Positions 7,977-16,375 of a stretch of DNA of 64,000 nucleotides are shown here, one piece after another. The stretch is from Chryseobacterium cheonjiense. GTDB lineage: Bacteria > Bacteroidota > Bacteroidia > Flavobacteriales > Weeksellaceae. Position numbers and translations under genes: made by a program. Below the pieces are notes generated by a model, which saw only the letters and a list, made by a program, of their open reading frames with translations, was not told the origin of the DNA and made no database searches. How positions within the stretch are numbered: position 1 is the first letter of the stretch; each line of letters starts with the position of its first letter. Location: NCBI RefSeq assembly GCF_012927265.1, contig NZ_JABBGF010000001.1, positions 2,168,502 to 2,232,501 of the forward strand, read 5' to 3'.

Positions 7977-9404
7977 TTATACTTTAAGATCAGCTTCGAG
8001 TCCGATCAGGTCCTTGTTCTGATCGATGATCGGCTGTACTTCGTTTTTGATAAATTCTTCCGTCTGGATCGGGGCAAAACCGATGAAGTTCTTCGGATCA
8101 AGCACTTCTTTTAGTTTCGATTTATCCAGCTTTAAGGTGTGGTCATTCAGAATTCTTTCGATAAGGTCGTTTTCTTTTCCTTCTACTTTCACCTGCTTGG
8201 AAGCTTCCATAGAATGAACCCTTATCACTTCATGAATTTCCTGACGGTCACCACCGGCTTTTACTTCTTCCATGATGATATATTCTGTCGCCATGAAAGG
8301 AAGCTCTTCCATAATGTGTTTGTTGATTCTGTTCGGATATACTACGATTCCGTTCATGATGTTATTCCAGATTAGAAGGATCGCATCCACTGCTAAAAAC
8401 GCCTGTGGAATTGTCAGTCTCTTATTTGCGGAATCGTCCAAGGTTCTTTCAAACCACTGGGTCGAAGCTACCATAGCAGAACTTGTCGTTAAAGACATTA
8501 CATATTTTGCCAAGGCTCCGATTCTTTCGCTTCTCATCGGATTACGTTTGTATGCCATTGCAGACGAACCGATTTGGTTTTTCTCAAACGGTTCTTCAAT
8601 TTCTTTAAGGTTTTGAAGCAAACGTAAATCGTTGGTGAATTTATGGGCAGACTGTGCAATATTTCCTAATAAAGCGACTACTTTAGCATCGATTTTTCTG
8701 TCGTAAGTCTGTCCGGAAACTCCGAATACTTTTTCGAAACCGAATCTTTTGGATAATTCTTTATCCAGGTGTTTTACTTTAGAATAATCTCCGTTGAAAA
8801 GCTCCAGGAAACTCGCTGCAGTTCCGGTGGTTCCTTTCACGCCTCTGAATCTTAATGTTTCCAGGAAGAAATCAAGTTCTTCGATATCCAGCACCAGACT
8901 TTGCAACCAGAGTGTCGCTCTTTTACCAACGGTGGTAAGCTGAGCCGGCTGAAAATGGGTGAATCCTAAGGTTGGAAGATCTTTATATTCAATAGCAAAA
9001 TCTGCTAAATTTTTAATAACGTTAACGAGCTTTTTCTTTAAGATTAAAAGTCCGTCACGAATCTGGATCAAATCTGTATTGTCTCCTACGAATGCTGAAG
9101 TTGCCCCGAGGTGAATGATTCCTTTGGCTGAAGGAGCCACATCTCCATAGGTATGAACGTGTGCCATTACATCATGACGAAACTTCTTTTCATATTCGGC
9201 TGCTTTATCATAATCGATGTTTTCAGCATTGGCTTTCAGTTCTGCAATTTGTTCATCACTGATTTCGAGGCCTAAGTCTTTTTCGATTTCAGCAAGCGCG
9301 ATCCAAAGTTTTCTCCAGGTACGGAATTTATTATTGTGTGAGAAATTAAATAACATTTCTTCACTGGAGTAGCGCTCTTCCAATGGATTTTTGTAGGAAT
9401 TCAT
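7977..9404 (-). CDS. purB: Adenylosuccinate lyase
   Basis: A 475-residue member of the fumarase/aspartase superfamily. It cleaves SAICAR to AICAR and adenylosuccinate to AMP in purine synthesis. The family signature loop is present as IGSSAMAYKRNPMRSERI (SSxMxxKxNP type). The N-terminal region has the substrate-binding HDVMAHVHTYGD and the following GATSAFVGDNTD. FTHFQPAQLTTVGKR is also typical. Length is normal for the family. A -7-like box lies 25 bp upstream of the start. It shares strand and pathway with purL but is separated from it by the RAYT and WG genes. Confidence 0.97.
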   Translation of the reverse strand: MNSYKNPLEERYSSEEMLFNFSHNNKFRTWRKLWIALAEIEKDLGLEISDEQIAELKANAENIDYDKAAEYEKKFRHDVMAHVHTYGDVAPSAKGIIHLGATSAFVGDNTDLIQIRDGLLILKKKLVNVIKNLADFAIEYKDLPTLGFTHFQPAQLTTVGKRATLWLQSLVLDIEELDFFLETLRFRGVKGTTGTAASFLELFNGDYSKVKHLDKELSKRFGFEKVFGVSGQTYDRKIDAKVVALLGNIAQSAHKFTNDLRLLQNLKEIEEPFEKNQIGSSAMAYKRNPMRSERIGALAKYVMSLTTSSAMVASTQWFERTLDDSANKRLTIPQAFLAVDAILLIWNNIMNGIVVYPNRINKHIMEELPFMATEYIIMEEVKAGGDRQEIHEVIRVHSMEASKQVKVEGKENDLIERILNDHTLKLDKSKLKEVLDPKNFIGFAPIQTEEFIKNEVQPIIDQNKDLIGLEADLKV

Positions 9405-9428
9405 TCTTTCTTTTACTTTTTAGCTATG

Positions 9429-9436
9429 CAAAAATA
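9429..9436 (-). promoter_or_regulatory. Probable purB -7 box
   Basis: CAAAAATA on the plus strand reads TATTTTTG on the coding strand, a full TAnnTTTG match about 25 bp before the purB ATG. No clear -33 TTTG is visible at the expected distance. Confidence 0.35.
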
Positions 9437-9541
9437 AGGTTTTTGAGTGAGATTTGAAAATGGTTTAGCTAATTAAAGCACTCTTCTCATCTTTTGAGAG
9501 TTTATAGAAAAAGCCATCTTTAGAATGGTTTTCTGCAATAA

Positions 9542-9922
9542 TTATTGATAAATTACAAAATTGTCTTTTTTTAATTGATACGTCTTTTTGTAAGGGACCA
9601 GAACGTAATTTCCGTTTTTCCAGATTTTACTTTTTCGCTGTTTTGTAAGAATTATACTTTCCGGTTCTTCCATAAGAAAAATTTCTGCTTTCATCATGTC
9701 TTTACTAAAAACAACTGCAGCCATGAAGTTTGCACCCTCCTGAGATCTTACTCCTTTCAATTTGATCTTCTGCTCAAATACCCGTATACAATCATTTTTG
9801 GCTTTAGAATAAGTATATCCTGCGGAGGGTATACAGCCATGAGCGTCTCTGTCATTTCCTACCATCTGTGCAAAAGATAAGGCACTAAGGAACATTGTGC
9901 TTAATAAAATAATTTTTTTCAT
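9542..9922 (-). CDS. Small secreted protein of unknown function
   Basis: A 126-residue protein with a clear signal peptide (MKKIILLSTMFLSALSFAQ). The mature part is basic. It contains a conserved-looking GCIPSAGYTYSKAKNDCIRVFE, in which two cysteines may form a disulphide. The rest looks beta-rich. No catalytic motif is visible. It is flanked by purB and the GH3 gene and is separated from the latter by a strong bidirectional hairpin, so it is probably transcribed alone. Confidence 0.7.
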   Translation of the reverse strand: MKKIILLSTMFLSALSFAQMVGNDRDAHGCIPSAGYTYSKAKNDCIRVFEQKIKLKGVRSQEGANFMAAVVFSKDMMKAEIFLMEEPESIILTKQRKSKIWKNGNYVLVPYKKTYQLKKDNFVIYQ

Positions 9923-9955
9923 CTGTTAATGTTTAATTAATCAATCCAAGATACA

Positions 9956-9990
9956 AAAAGTAAGCCACTCAAATTGAGTGGCTTACTTTT
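9956..9990 (-). terminator. Terminator at the end of the GH3 gene
   Basis: A perfect stem with arms GTAAGCCACTCAA and TTGAGTGGCTTAC sits between A and T tracts and reaches the last codon of the GH3 gene. It closes the PUL operon. Confidence 0.75.
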
Positions 9991-12319
9991 ATTTTGTCCA
10001 GTTGATTTTTGAGTGTTTCACATCTTCAGAACTTGTTCCGATCATGATATCAAATTCTCCCGGCTCCCAGTCGTATTTCAGGTCTCCGTTGTAGAATTTC
10101 AGATTTTCCGGACTGATGCTAAAGGTAACCTTTTTAGATTCTCCTTTTTTAAGCATTACTTTCTGGAAACCTTTCAATTCTTTTACCGGTCTGGTAATGC
10201 TTCCTACCATATCTCTGATGTAAAGCTGCACAACTTCTGATCCGTCATAATTTCCGGAATTCGTTACCGTAACCGAAGCCTGAATCGCTTGATTCCCTTT
10301 CGGATTGGCATTGGAAACCGTAAGATCAGAATAGTTGAATTTCGTGTAGCTCAACCCATATCCGAAGGGATATAACGGCGTATTACATTCATCCATATAA
10401 TTGGAACGGAATCTCTGGTACTCACATTTATCCACAAGTTTCTGATCCAACGGTCTCCCCGTATTTTTAGCGTTATAGTAAATAGGCACCTGCCCTAAAC
10501 TTCTCGGAAAGGTCATTGGTAGTTTTCCGGAAGGGTTTACTTTTCCGAAAAGAACGTCTGCAATAGCATTTCCGGCTTCAGAACCAGGGAACCACGCATT
10601 AAGAATAGCATCCGGAGCATCTTTAACATTGGTAAGCGCCAACGGACGGCCTGTGAATAATACCATTGCAATAGGCTTTCCTGTCTTTTTCAGTTCGTTT
10701 AAAAGGTCTACCTGAGATTGCGGAATGGTAATTTCTGTTCTTGAAGAAGATTCTCCGCTCATTTCAGCAGATTCTCCGATGGCCAGAACAATAACATCTG
10801 CTTTATTGGCTACGTCAACAGCTTCTTTTAATAAAGCTTCTTTTGAACGGCTATCTCTATCTGTTTTTTTACCGTGAGCCGCATAGATTTCTTCCAGCTT
10901 TGCATCATCATCGATATTGGCTCCTTTTGCAGAGATAAATTTTACATTTTTACCATAGTTTGCCTGAAGACCCTGAACCAGATTAACCGATTTATCATGT
11001 TTTGCCGCAACACTCCATGTTCCGGTCATATTGATTGCGTTATTCACCAACGGCCCGATTACCGCAACGGTTCCTGTTGCTTTTAAAGGAAGTGTCTGAT
11101 TTTCATTTTTTAATAAAACCATTGACTGTGCTGCAACATTTCTTGCAATATTTCTGTTTTCCTGGCTGAAAACTTCTTTAGCTGCTAATTTAGCATCTCC
11201 ATGCTTGTATGGATTATCAAACAATCCCAGATCATATTTGGACTCCAGCACTCTCCTTGCTGCCATATCGATTTCAGACTGGGTAACTTTTCCTTCAGAT
11301 AAAGACTTTTTTAATGTTGTTAAAAATCCTTCTCCCACCATATCCATATCAACACCCGCTTTTAAAGCCAGTGCAGAAACCTGCTGAAGATCTCCCATTC
11401 CGTGATCTACCATTTCGTTGATCCCGGTATAATCGGTCACTACAAACCCTTTGAATTTCCACTGATTTCTTAATACTTCGGTCTGAAGCCATCTGTTTCC
11501 TGTAGCGGGAACGCCATCTACTTCATTGAAAGAGGCCATTACAGAAGCTACTCCTGCATCGACGGCTGCTTTATAAGGAGGGAAATATTCGTTGAACATT
11601 CTCACGTGGCTCATATCAACGGTATTATAATCTCTACCCGCTTCTCCGGCTCCGTATAATGCGAAATGCTTTACACATGCTAAAATGGTATTTCCGGCTG
11701 AAAGGTCTTTACCCTGATATCCGTACACCATGTTTTTAGCGATCTCGCTTCCTAAATAAGGATCTTCTCCGGAACCTTCGGAAACTCTTCCCCATCTAGG
11801 CTCACGGGAAATATCCACCATTGGCGAGAAGGTCCAGTTGATCCCGTCTGATGAAGCTTCTTTGGCAGCCACTCTTGCGGACTGCTGAACAAGATTCATA
11901 TCCCAAGAGGAAGCAAGCCCTAATGGAATCGGGAATGTGGTTTCATATCCGTGGATTACATCCATTCCGAAAATCAAAGGGATTTTAAGTCGGCTGTTTT
12001 CAACGGCAACTTTTTGAACGGCTTTAATTTTATCCGCTCCTTTTATGTTGAATAGTCCTCCAACCAGTCCCTGCTCGATTTTTTTACCAATATCTGAGCT
12101 TTTTGCCAGACCTGTGGTAAAATCGCCTGAACTTGGAAGATTGAGCTGTCCGATTTTTTCGTCTAAGGTCATTTTTGACAAAAGATTGTCTACGAAAGCT
12201 TTCTTTTTAGCCTGGTATTGAGCCGTCTGATAAGACTGAACGGGCTGAGATACCATTTCCTGTGCAGAAAATACAGGAGCCAGTGCCAACATGGCGATTA
12301 CAATTAACTTTTTTCTCAT
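9989..12319 (-). CDS. bglX: GH3 beta-glucosidase (BglX type)
   Basis: A 776-residue periplasmic glycoside hydrolase family 3 enzyme with signal peptide MRKKLIVIAMLALAPVFSAQ. The order of domains is TIM barrel (about 30-390), alpha/beta sandwich (about 400-620) and fibronectin type III-like domain (about 660-770). The nucleophile is Asp296 in GFVVTDYTG. KHFALYGAGEAGRDYN and the CEY/YGLSY region are typical of BglX. The enzyme removes terminal glucose from beta-linked oligosaccharides. It is the last gene of the PUL and would finish sophorooligosaccharides released by the GH144-type enzyme upstream. Linkage preference is inference from this context, because GH3 BglX proteins are often broad. 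Confidence 0.93.
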   Translation of the reverse strand: MRKKLIVIAMLALAPVFSAQEMVSQPVQSYQTAQYQAKKKAFVDNLLSKMTLDEKIGQLNLPSSGDFTTGLAKSSDIGKKIEQGLVGGLFNIKGADKIKAVQKVAVENSRLKIPLIFGMDVIHGYETTFPIPLGLASSWDMNLVQQSARVAAKEASSDGINWTFSPMVDISREPRWGRVSEGSGEDPYLGSEIAKNMVYGYQGKDLSAGNTILACVKHFALYGAGEAGRDYNTVDMSHVRMFNEYFPPYKAAVDAGVASVMASFNEVDGVPATGNRWLQTEVLRNQWKFKGFVVTDYTGINEMVDHGMGDLQQVSALALKAGVDMDMVGEGFLTTLKKSLSEGKVTQSEIDMAARRVLESKYDLGLFDNPYKHGDAKLAAKEVFSQENRNIARNVAAQSMVLLKNENQTLPLKATGTVAVIGPLVNNAINMTGTWSVAAKHDKSVNLVQGLQANYGKNVKFISAKGANIDDDAKLEEIYAAHGKKTDRDSRSKEALLKEAVDVANKADVIVLAIGESAEMSGESSSRTEITIPQSQVDLLNELKKTGKPIAMVLFTGRPLALTNVKDAPDAILNAWFPGSEAGNAIADVLFGKVNPSGKLPMTFPRSLGQVPIYYNAKNTGRPLDQKLVDKCEYQRFRSNYMDECNTPLYPFGYGLSYTKFNYSDLTVSNANPKGNQAIQASVTVTNSGNYDGSEVVQLYIRDMVGSITRPVKELKGFQKVMLKKGESKKVTFSISPENLKFYNGDLKYDWEPGEFDIMIGTSSEDVKHSKINWTK

Positions 12320-12522
12320 AACTTCTTCATTATTTTAAGGAATTCGTGAATCTTCGATTTCATAAATCTATCTTCTTTAATTATAGTTTCTTTATTAAGA
12401 ATTTATTTCAAACGCAAAGTTCGCAAAGATTTGTCTTTATAAATGACCTGCATATTTTCGGCCGCAAAAGCACTTCTACAAGCTCAGCATAAACCATTCA
12501 CTCAGCAAAGGCTTTGCTAAAA
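12320..12522. other. Intergenic, no gene seen
   Basis: About 200 bp between the esterase and GH3 genes of the PUL. I see no ORF, hairpin or clear promoter box. It may hold an internal promoter for bglX. Confidence 0.5.
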
Positions 12523-13224
12523 TTATTTTTCTTTTCTTTTTGACAGCATCCATTCATATAATTTAGGATTGGAATAGGTCGAATCCCAGGAATTATGGTT
12601 GTCATTAGGAAAGATGGTTAATTCTGCGGACGGATTTACCGGATGCAGTGCCTGGTAAAAATTAAATGCGTTTTCGGGTAAAACTACATCATCCATTCCA
12701 CCGTGGAAAATTTTCATATTCAGATTTTTGTACTGATCAATATTGGCGTACATCACCCTGTCTGTAGGCGCACAAACGGAAACTACTGCCGCAAACATTT
12801 CGGGATGTTCCATCGCCAGTTTTAACGTTCCCCAACCTCCCATGGAAAGTCCTGTAAGGTAAATTCTGGAAGCATCAATTTTATATTTTGCCTGAATTTC
12901 TTTGATCAGAGCATATACAGTAACGGTATCCCACCACGTATTTTCCGGGCATTGTGGCGCCAGAATTGCCACGGGCTCCTTGATCAGGTTTTTATAGGTG
13001 AACGGACTGTGTGCTTTTACGATCTCCAGGTTATTTCCTCTTTCCCCGGAACCATGAAGGAAAACAATAAGCGGTACATTTCCTTTAGTATTCTGCGGAT
13101 AGTCGAGGATATAGGAAATTTTTTCCTGTCTTTTGACTTCCTTATTTAATTCTGCTTTTATTTCCTGAGCGCCGACACTCAATGAGAATGGCAGGAATAA
13201 AAGCGGTAAGTATTTCAGCTTCAA
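12523..13224 (-). CDS. Secreted alpha/beta-hydrolase esterase of the PUL
   Basis: A 233-residue protein with a signal peptide (to about residue 19, GAQ) and an alpha/beta-hydrolase fold of the dienelactone hydrolase / PHB-depolymerase-like group. The nucleophile is Ser127 in GLSMGGWG. An oxyanion-region motif LIVFLHGSGERG lies near residue 55, and the acid and base are probably the Asp of GMDDVVLP and the His of NDNHNSW. The substrate is unknown. Between a GH144-type glucanase and a GH3 glucosidase it could remove ester substituents (for example succinyl groups on glucans), but this is inference. It is separated from the upstream glucanase gene by a repeat element with a very strong hairpin. 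Confidence 0.82.
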   Translation of the reverse strand: MKLKYLPLLFLPFSLSVGAQEIKAELNKEVKRQEKISYILDYPQNTKGNVPLIVFLHGSGERGNNLEIVKAHSPFTYKNLIKEPVAILAPQCPENTWWDTVTVYALIKEIQAKYKIDASRIYLTGLSMGGWGTLKLAMEHPEMFAAVVSVCAPTDRVMYANIDQYKNLNMKIFHGGMDDVVLPENAFNFYQALHPVNPSAELTIFPNDNHNSWDSTYSNPKLYEWMLSKRKEK

Positions 13225-13306
13225 TTTAATTTTTACTTTTTATGTTTGTTTCCGGCTTTAAATGATTTAATTCGATACTGCGGCCAATATTGAATTTTTT
13301 TTTAAA

Positions 13307-13423
13307 TAGCCCCGATTGAGTGGCCTGTCTGAGCTCTTTTCAGGTTTCGGCGGCGCGGCTTCGCCGCGCCGCCGAAACCTGAAAAAGCGAGTAGCGAAAG
13401 CGGGATCAAGCTCCAAAATAAAT
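13307..13423. repeat. GC-rich hairpin repeat element inside the PUL
   Basis: Non-coding element bounded by AGCCCCGATTGAG on the left and GCGGGATCAAGCTCC on the right. At its centre is a perfect 23-bp stem (13337-13359 with 13363-13385) closed by the three-base loop TTC. Its GC content is far above the surroundings. The same kind of element (AGCCCCGAT ... AAAGCGGGA ... AGCTCC) is, from memory, a dispersed intergenic repeat of Flavobacteriia. It sits between the glucanase and esterase genes, so it would be transcribed within the PUL mRNA. It may stabilise or process the message, or partly terminate it. Confidence 0.75.
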
Positions 13424-13476
13424 CTGGTTTATGCTTTCTGCTATATGTATCTGTTAAAGATATTAATAATTATCAA

Positions 13477-14865
13477 TTACCTGATGTTATATTTTTCAGA
13501 TTTAAAGCTTAATTTCTTTAATCCCTGCTGAATTTCGGGTGCATTCATGAATAATTTCCATAAAAATCCGGTTCTGTAATTTTCAATCATCGGTGCAATG
13601 GTACCCTGATCGATGGCAAGATATCTTGGGGTAAACCAGTTGTCGTAATTGATTGACGTTGCATCATAAGGTCCGGCAGAGCCAATAAATTCAGGCTTCT
13701 GCGTGTAGATAAATCTTAAAAAATCCATAGATTCTTTCGGGGTGTACGGAAAACTGCTCAATGCGGCAGTTGGTGTAATTACTCCTCTGTCATTTTTTGG
13801 GAAATGTGCATCATATCCGGCCGTTCCGTCATCATTTCTTGAATAACTTGCGGTTAGTCCCCAATAGTTTGGTCCGTAACCTTTCCAGTTCTTGGGATTT
13901 TCAACGCAGTATTTATAATCAATAAGCACCTGATTTTTGTTCAGATCGAAATAATTTTTGATTAATTTATCCGAAAGATTGGTCGGATCCAACCCGATGT
14001 ATGAGTAATGTGCCCAAAATAAAGGACCACCATATTCTTCGGCTCCGTTGTGCTTTACATATAACGGGAGGCCGTATTTTGTTTTGTCTGAAAGGTAGGT
14101 TCCGTTTCTTGTCCAGCCTTTATAGTAAGTTTCAGCATCAATAGGGTAAGTAGGTGAAGATGCGGCTAAAATGTACGTAATCAGGCATTCGTTGTAGCCT
14201 TCAAGCGGAAAGTTCATTTCCCAGCCGTAATTTGGAGACCAATGCCAGTACAATACTTTTTCGCCTCCTTTGGTGTACCAGTTCCACTGGATTCCTTTCC
14301 AGAGTTCATCACATTTTTTGGCAAGCGCTTTTTCTTCAGCATTTCCGTTTTTGAAATACTCACGGACCATTAAAATTCCTGAAGTTAGAAATGCCGTTTC
14401 TACAAGGTCTCCACCATTGTCTTTTTTCCCGAAAGGTACTGTTTTACCGGTTTCACCGTTGATCCAGTGCGACCATGCTCCTTTGTGACGATCTGCTTTT
14501 GCCAGAAAGTCCATCATTACGGTCAATCGTTTCACCGCTTCTTTTCTTGGGACAAAACCTCTTTCAACCCCTACCAGAACTGTTGCCAGGCCAAACCCGG
14601 AACCACCTGTGGTCACAACATGTTTGTCATTATCCGGGTAGATATTATCTTCGTGATACCGCTCCCGTCCAAGCTTAGAGTTTGGCTCTGCATAGTCCCA
14701 GAAGTATTTCAATGCATCTTTCTGCACGCGGTCCATTAACTGCTCGTCTGTAATATCATTTTTCACGTTCTGGGTTTTCGGAGCCTGCTGTTGTGTCGAC
14801 TGCGAATTTTTGCAAGAAACGGTAAATAAAGATATTAAAGCGATTGATGCTATTATCCTTTTCAT
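13477..14865 (-). CDS. PF10091/GH144-type glucanase lipoprotein
   Basis: A 462-residue protein with lipobox SLFTVSC (Cys near residue 18) and a Gln/Ser-rich linker. An (alpha/alpha)6-type domain with the hallmarks of PF10091 follows: TTGGSGFGLATVLVGVERGF, HWSPNYGWEMNFPLEGYNE, FWAHYSYIGLDP and a late YDATSINYDNW. The founding characterised member of GH144 in this family, from Chitinophaga pinensis, is an endo-beta-1,2-glucanase, and older annotation calls the family 'glucoamylase'. Function here is inferred: cleavage of beta-1,2-glucan at the surface or in the periplasm into sophorooligosaccharides for SusCD uptake and GH3 digestion. It lies 77 bp after susD. Confidence 0.85.
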   Translation of the reverse strand: MKRIIASIALISLFTVSCKNSQSTQQQAPKTQNVKNDITDEQLMDRVQKDALKYFWDYAEPNSKLGRERYHEDNIYPDNDKHVVTTGGSGFGLATVLVGVERGFVPRKEAVKRLTVMMDFLAKADRHKGAWSHWINGETGKTVPFGKKDNGGDLVETAFLTSGILMVREYFKNGNAEEKALAKKCDELWKGIQWNWYTKGGEKVLYWHWSPNYGWEMNFPLEGYNECLITYILAASSPTYPIDAETYYKGWTRNGTYLSDKTKYGLPLYVKHNGAEEYGGPLFWAHYSYIGLDPTNLSDKLIKNYFDLNKNQVLIDYKYCVENPKNWKGYGPNYWGLTASYSRNDDGTAGYDAHFPKNDRGVITPTAALSSFPYTPKESMDFLRFIYTQKPEFIGSAGPYDATSINYDNWFTPRYLAIDQGTIAPMIENYRTGFLWKLFMNAPEIQQGLKKLSFKSEKYNIR

Positions 14866-14941
14866 TTTTTAGATGTTTTGAAGTTATATCCTAAAAGAAG
14901 AGGAGAACTTTCATTCTCCTCTCAAGTTATATGGTTATATT

Positions 14942-16366
14942 TTAGTAGCCAGGGTTCTGGGTTAAGATGCCACTACTTTGGTTGATTGAATTTAAAGGGA
15001 TTGGGAATACTTCATTTTTCCCGGCTTTAAATCCGTATGGTGCCAAAACAGTTGCTGCCTGTCCTGTTCTCACCAAGTCTACAAAACGGTCTCCTTCCAT
15101 AGCCAGCTCTACTCTACGTTCACGCCAGATGGCGGTTCTTAATGCAGATTGCGTAGTAGCAGTAGTTCCTGCTAACTGTGCTCTTGTTCTTACTTTATTA
15201 AGATTCGTAATCGCAGCAGTAGTGTTTCCTAATTCATTAGCTGCTTCAGCATTTATTAGAAGAACCTCTGCAAATCTTAGAATTCTGATATTTTGTATTG
15301 ATCCATAGCCGCAAGCATTATTATTCAGTGATTTTGGAACATATACTTTCTGATTCCACATATTTCCTGCCTGAGGATCTCCTTTTTGAATTAAATCACC
15401 TTCAGGAGTGGTTTCACCATTTCTTAGAATCGTTAATTCTTTACGGATATCTCCGGTTTCAAATGCTGATTCTAATGCAGTCGTCGGGGTAAAGAATCCC
15501 CATCCGAACTGATTTCTTACTCCCTGAACTTCTGCATACTGGCTTCCTCCGAATTGTGAGGAACAGTCACAGTTAACCTCAATAACTGATTCCGATCCAA
15601 ACTCTCCCGCAGGCCGGAATAGATGATTGAAATTTGGATCAAGATTATACCCCATTGCTATTACCTGATTTGAAGTATCGTAGGCTTTCTGCCAATCTTT
15701 TTTGTATAAATACACTTTAGACAAAAGTCCTAACGCGCCGCCTTTTGTCATTCTTCCTAAATCTGAAGCAGGATATGACTGAGGTAAAACAGCCGCCGCA
15801 CTTGTAAGATCAGAAATAATGAAATTATATACCTCATCTACAGAGTTTCTTGGAATGTTATAGTTTTTATCAGCCGGTAGGCCATCAAAAATAGGAACGC
15901 CCCCGTAAATTCTTACCAGATTAAAATAGAAATATGCTCTGAGCATTTTAGCTTCTGCTATAAGTCTATTTTTTAAAGTGGCATCCATATTAATATTCGG
16001 TACGTTTGTAATTACCTGATTACATCTGTTCACGAATTGCCATTGTCCAATCCAGTACCCTTCTACACCGGAATCACTTGCAGTGTAGGTAAATTGATCA
16101 TAAGCATTAATAAAAGATGCGTCTCCCGGGTTTGATCCTTTTTCAACATCATCAGCAGGAACTCCAAAAACAAATTGAGAAGGAAATGCGGAGTTTTCCC
16201 AGCTTCGTAGTGCTACATAAATTGCGTTTGTAGCTTGCATTGCATCTTCCTGAGTTGTAAAAAATGCGTCAGCTACTAATCTATTTGGCTGTTGCACGTC
16301 TAAATAATCATCCTTACATGATCCAAGTGCCGATAATATGGCTATTGATAAAAGTATTTTTTTCAT
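14942..16366 (-). CDS. SusD/RagB family glycan-binding lipoprotein
   Basis: A 474-residue outer-membrane surface lipoprotein. The lipobox is LGSC (Cys17), followed by the acidic KDDYLD that acts as an export signal in Bacteroidota. The N-terminal SusD-like region (AFFTTQEDAMQATNAIYVALR) and TPR helices are followed by the C-terminal RagB/SusD domain, with WRERRVELAMEGDRFVDLVRTG as the diagnostic motif. It forms the lid of the SusC transporter and binds the glycan. It starts 9 bp after the susC stop. Length is somewhat short for the family, as in other small-ligand SusDs. Confidence 0.95.
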   Translation of the reverse strand: MKKILLSIAILSALGSCKDDYLDVQQPNRLVADAFFTTQEDAMQATNAIYVALRSWENSAFPSQFVFGVPADDVEKGSNPGDASFINAYDQFTYTASDSGVEGYWIGQWQFVNRCNQVITNVPNINMDATLKNRLIAEAKMLRAYFYFNLVRIYGGVPIFDGLPADKNYNIPRNSVDEVYNFIISDLTSAAAVLPQSYPASDLGRMTKGGALGLLSKVYLYKKDWQKAYDTSNQVIAMGYNLDPNFNHLFRPAGEFGSESVIEVNCDCSSQFGGSQYAEVQGVRNQFGWGFFTPTTALESAFETGDIRKELTILRNGETTPEGDLIQKGDPQAGNMWNQKVYVPKSLNNNACGYGSIQNIRILRFAEVLLINAEAANELGNTTAAITNLNKVRTRAQLAGTTATTQSALRTAIWRERRVELAMEGDRFVDLVRTGQAATVLAPYGFKAGKNEVFPIPLNSINQSSGILTQNPGY

Positions 16367-16375
16367 AATTTTCGA

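Noticed and set aside
13316-13531. A 71-codon ORF on the plus strand over the GC-rich hairpin
   Set aside because: It reads through the inverted repeat and is better explained as a non-coding element.
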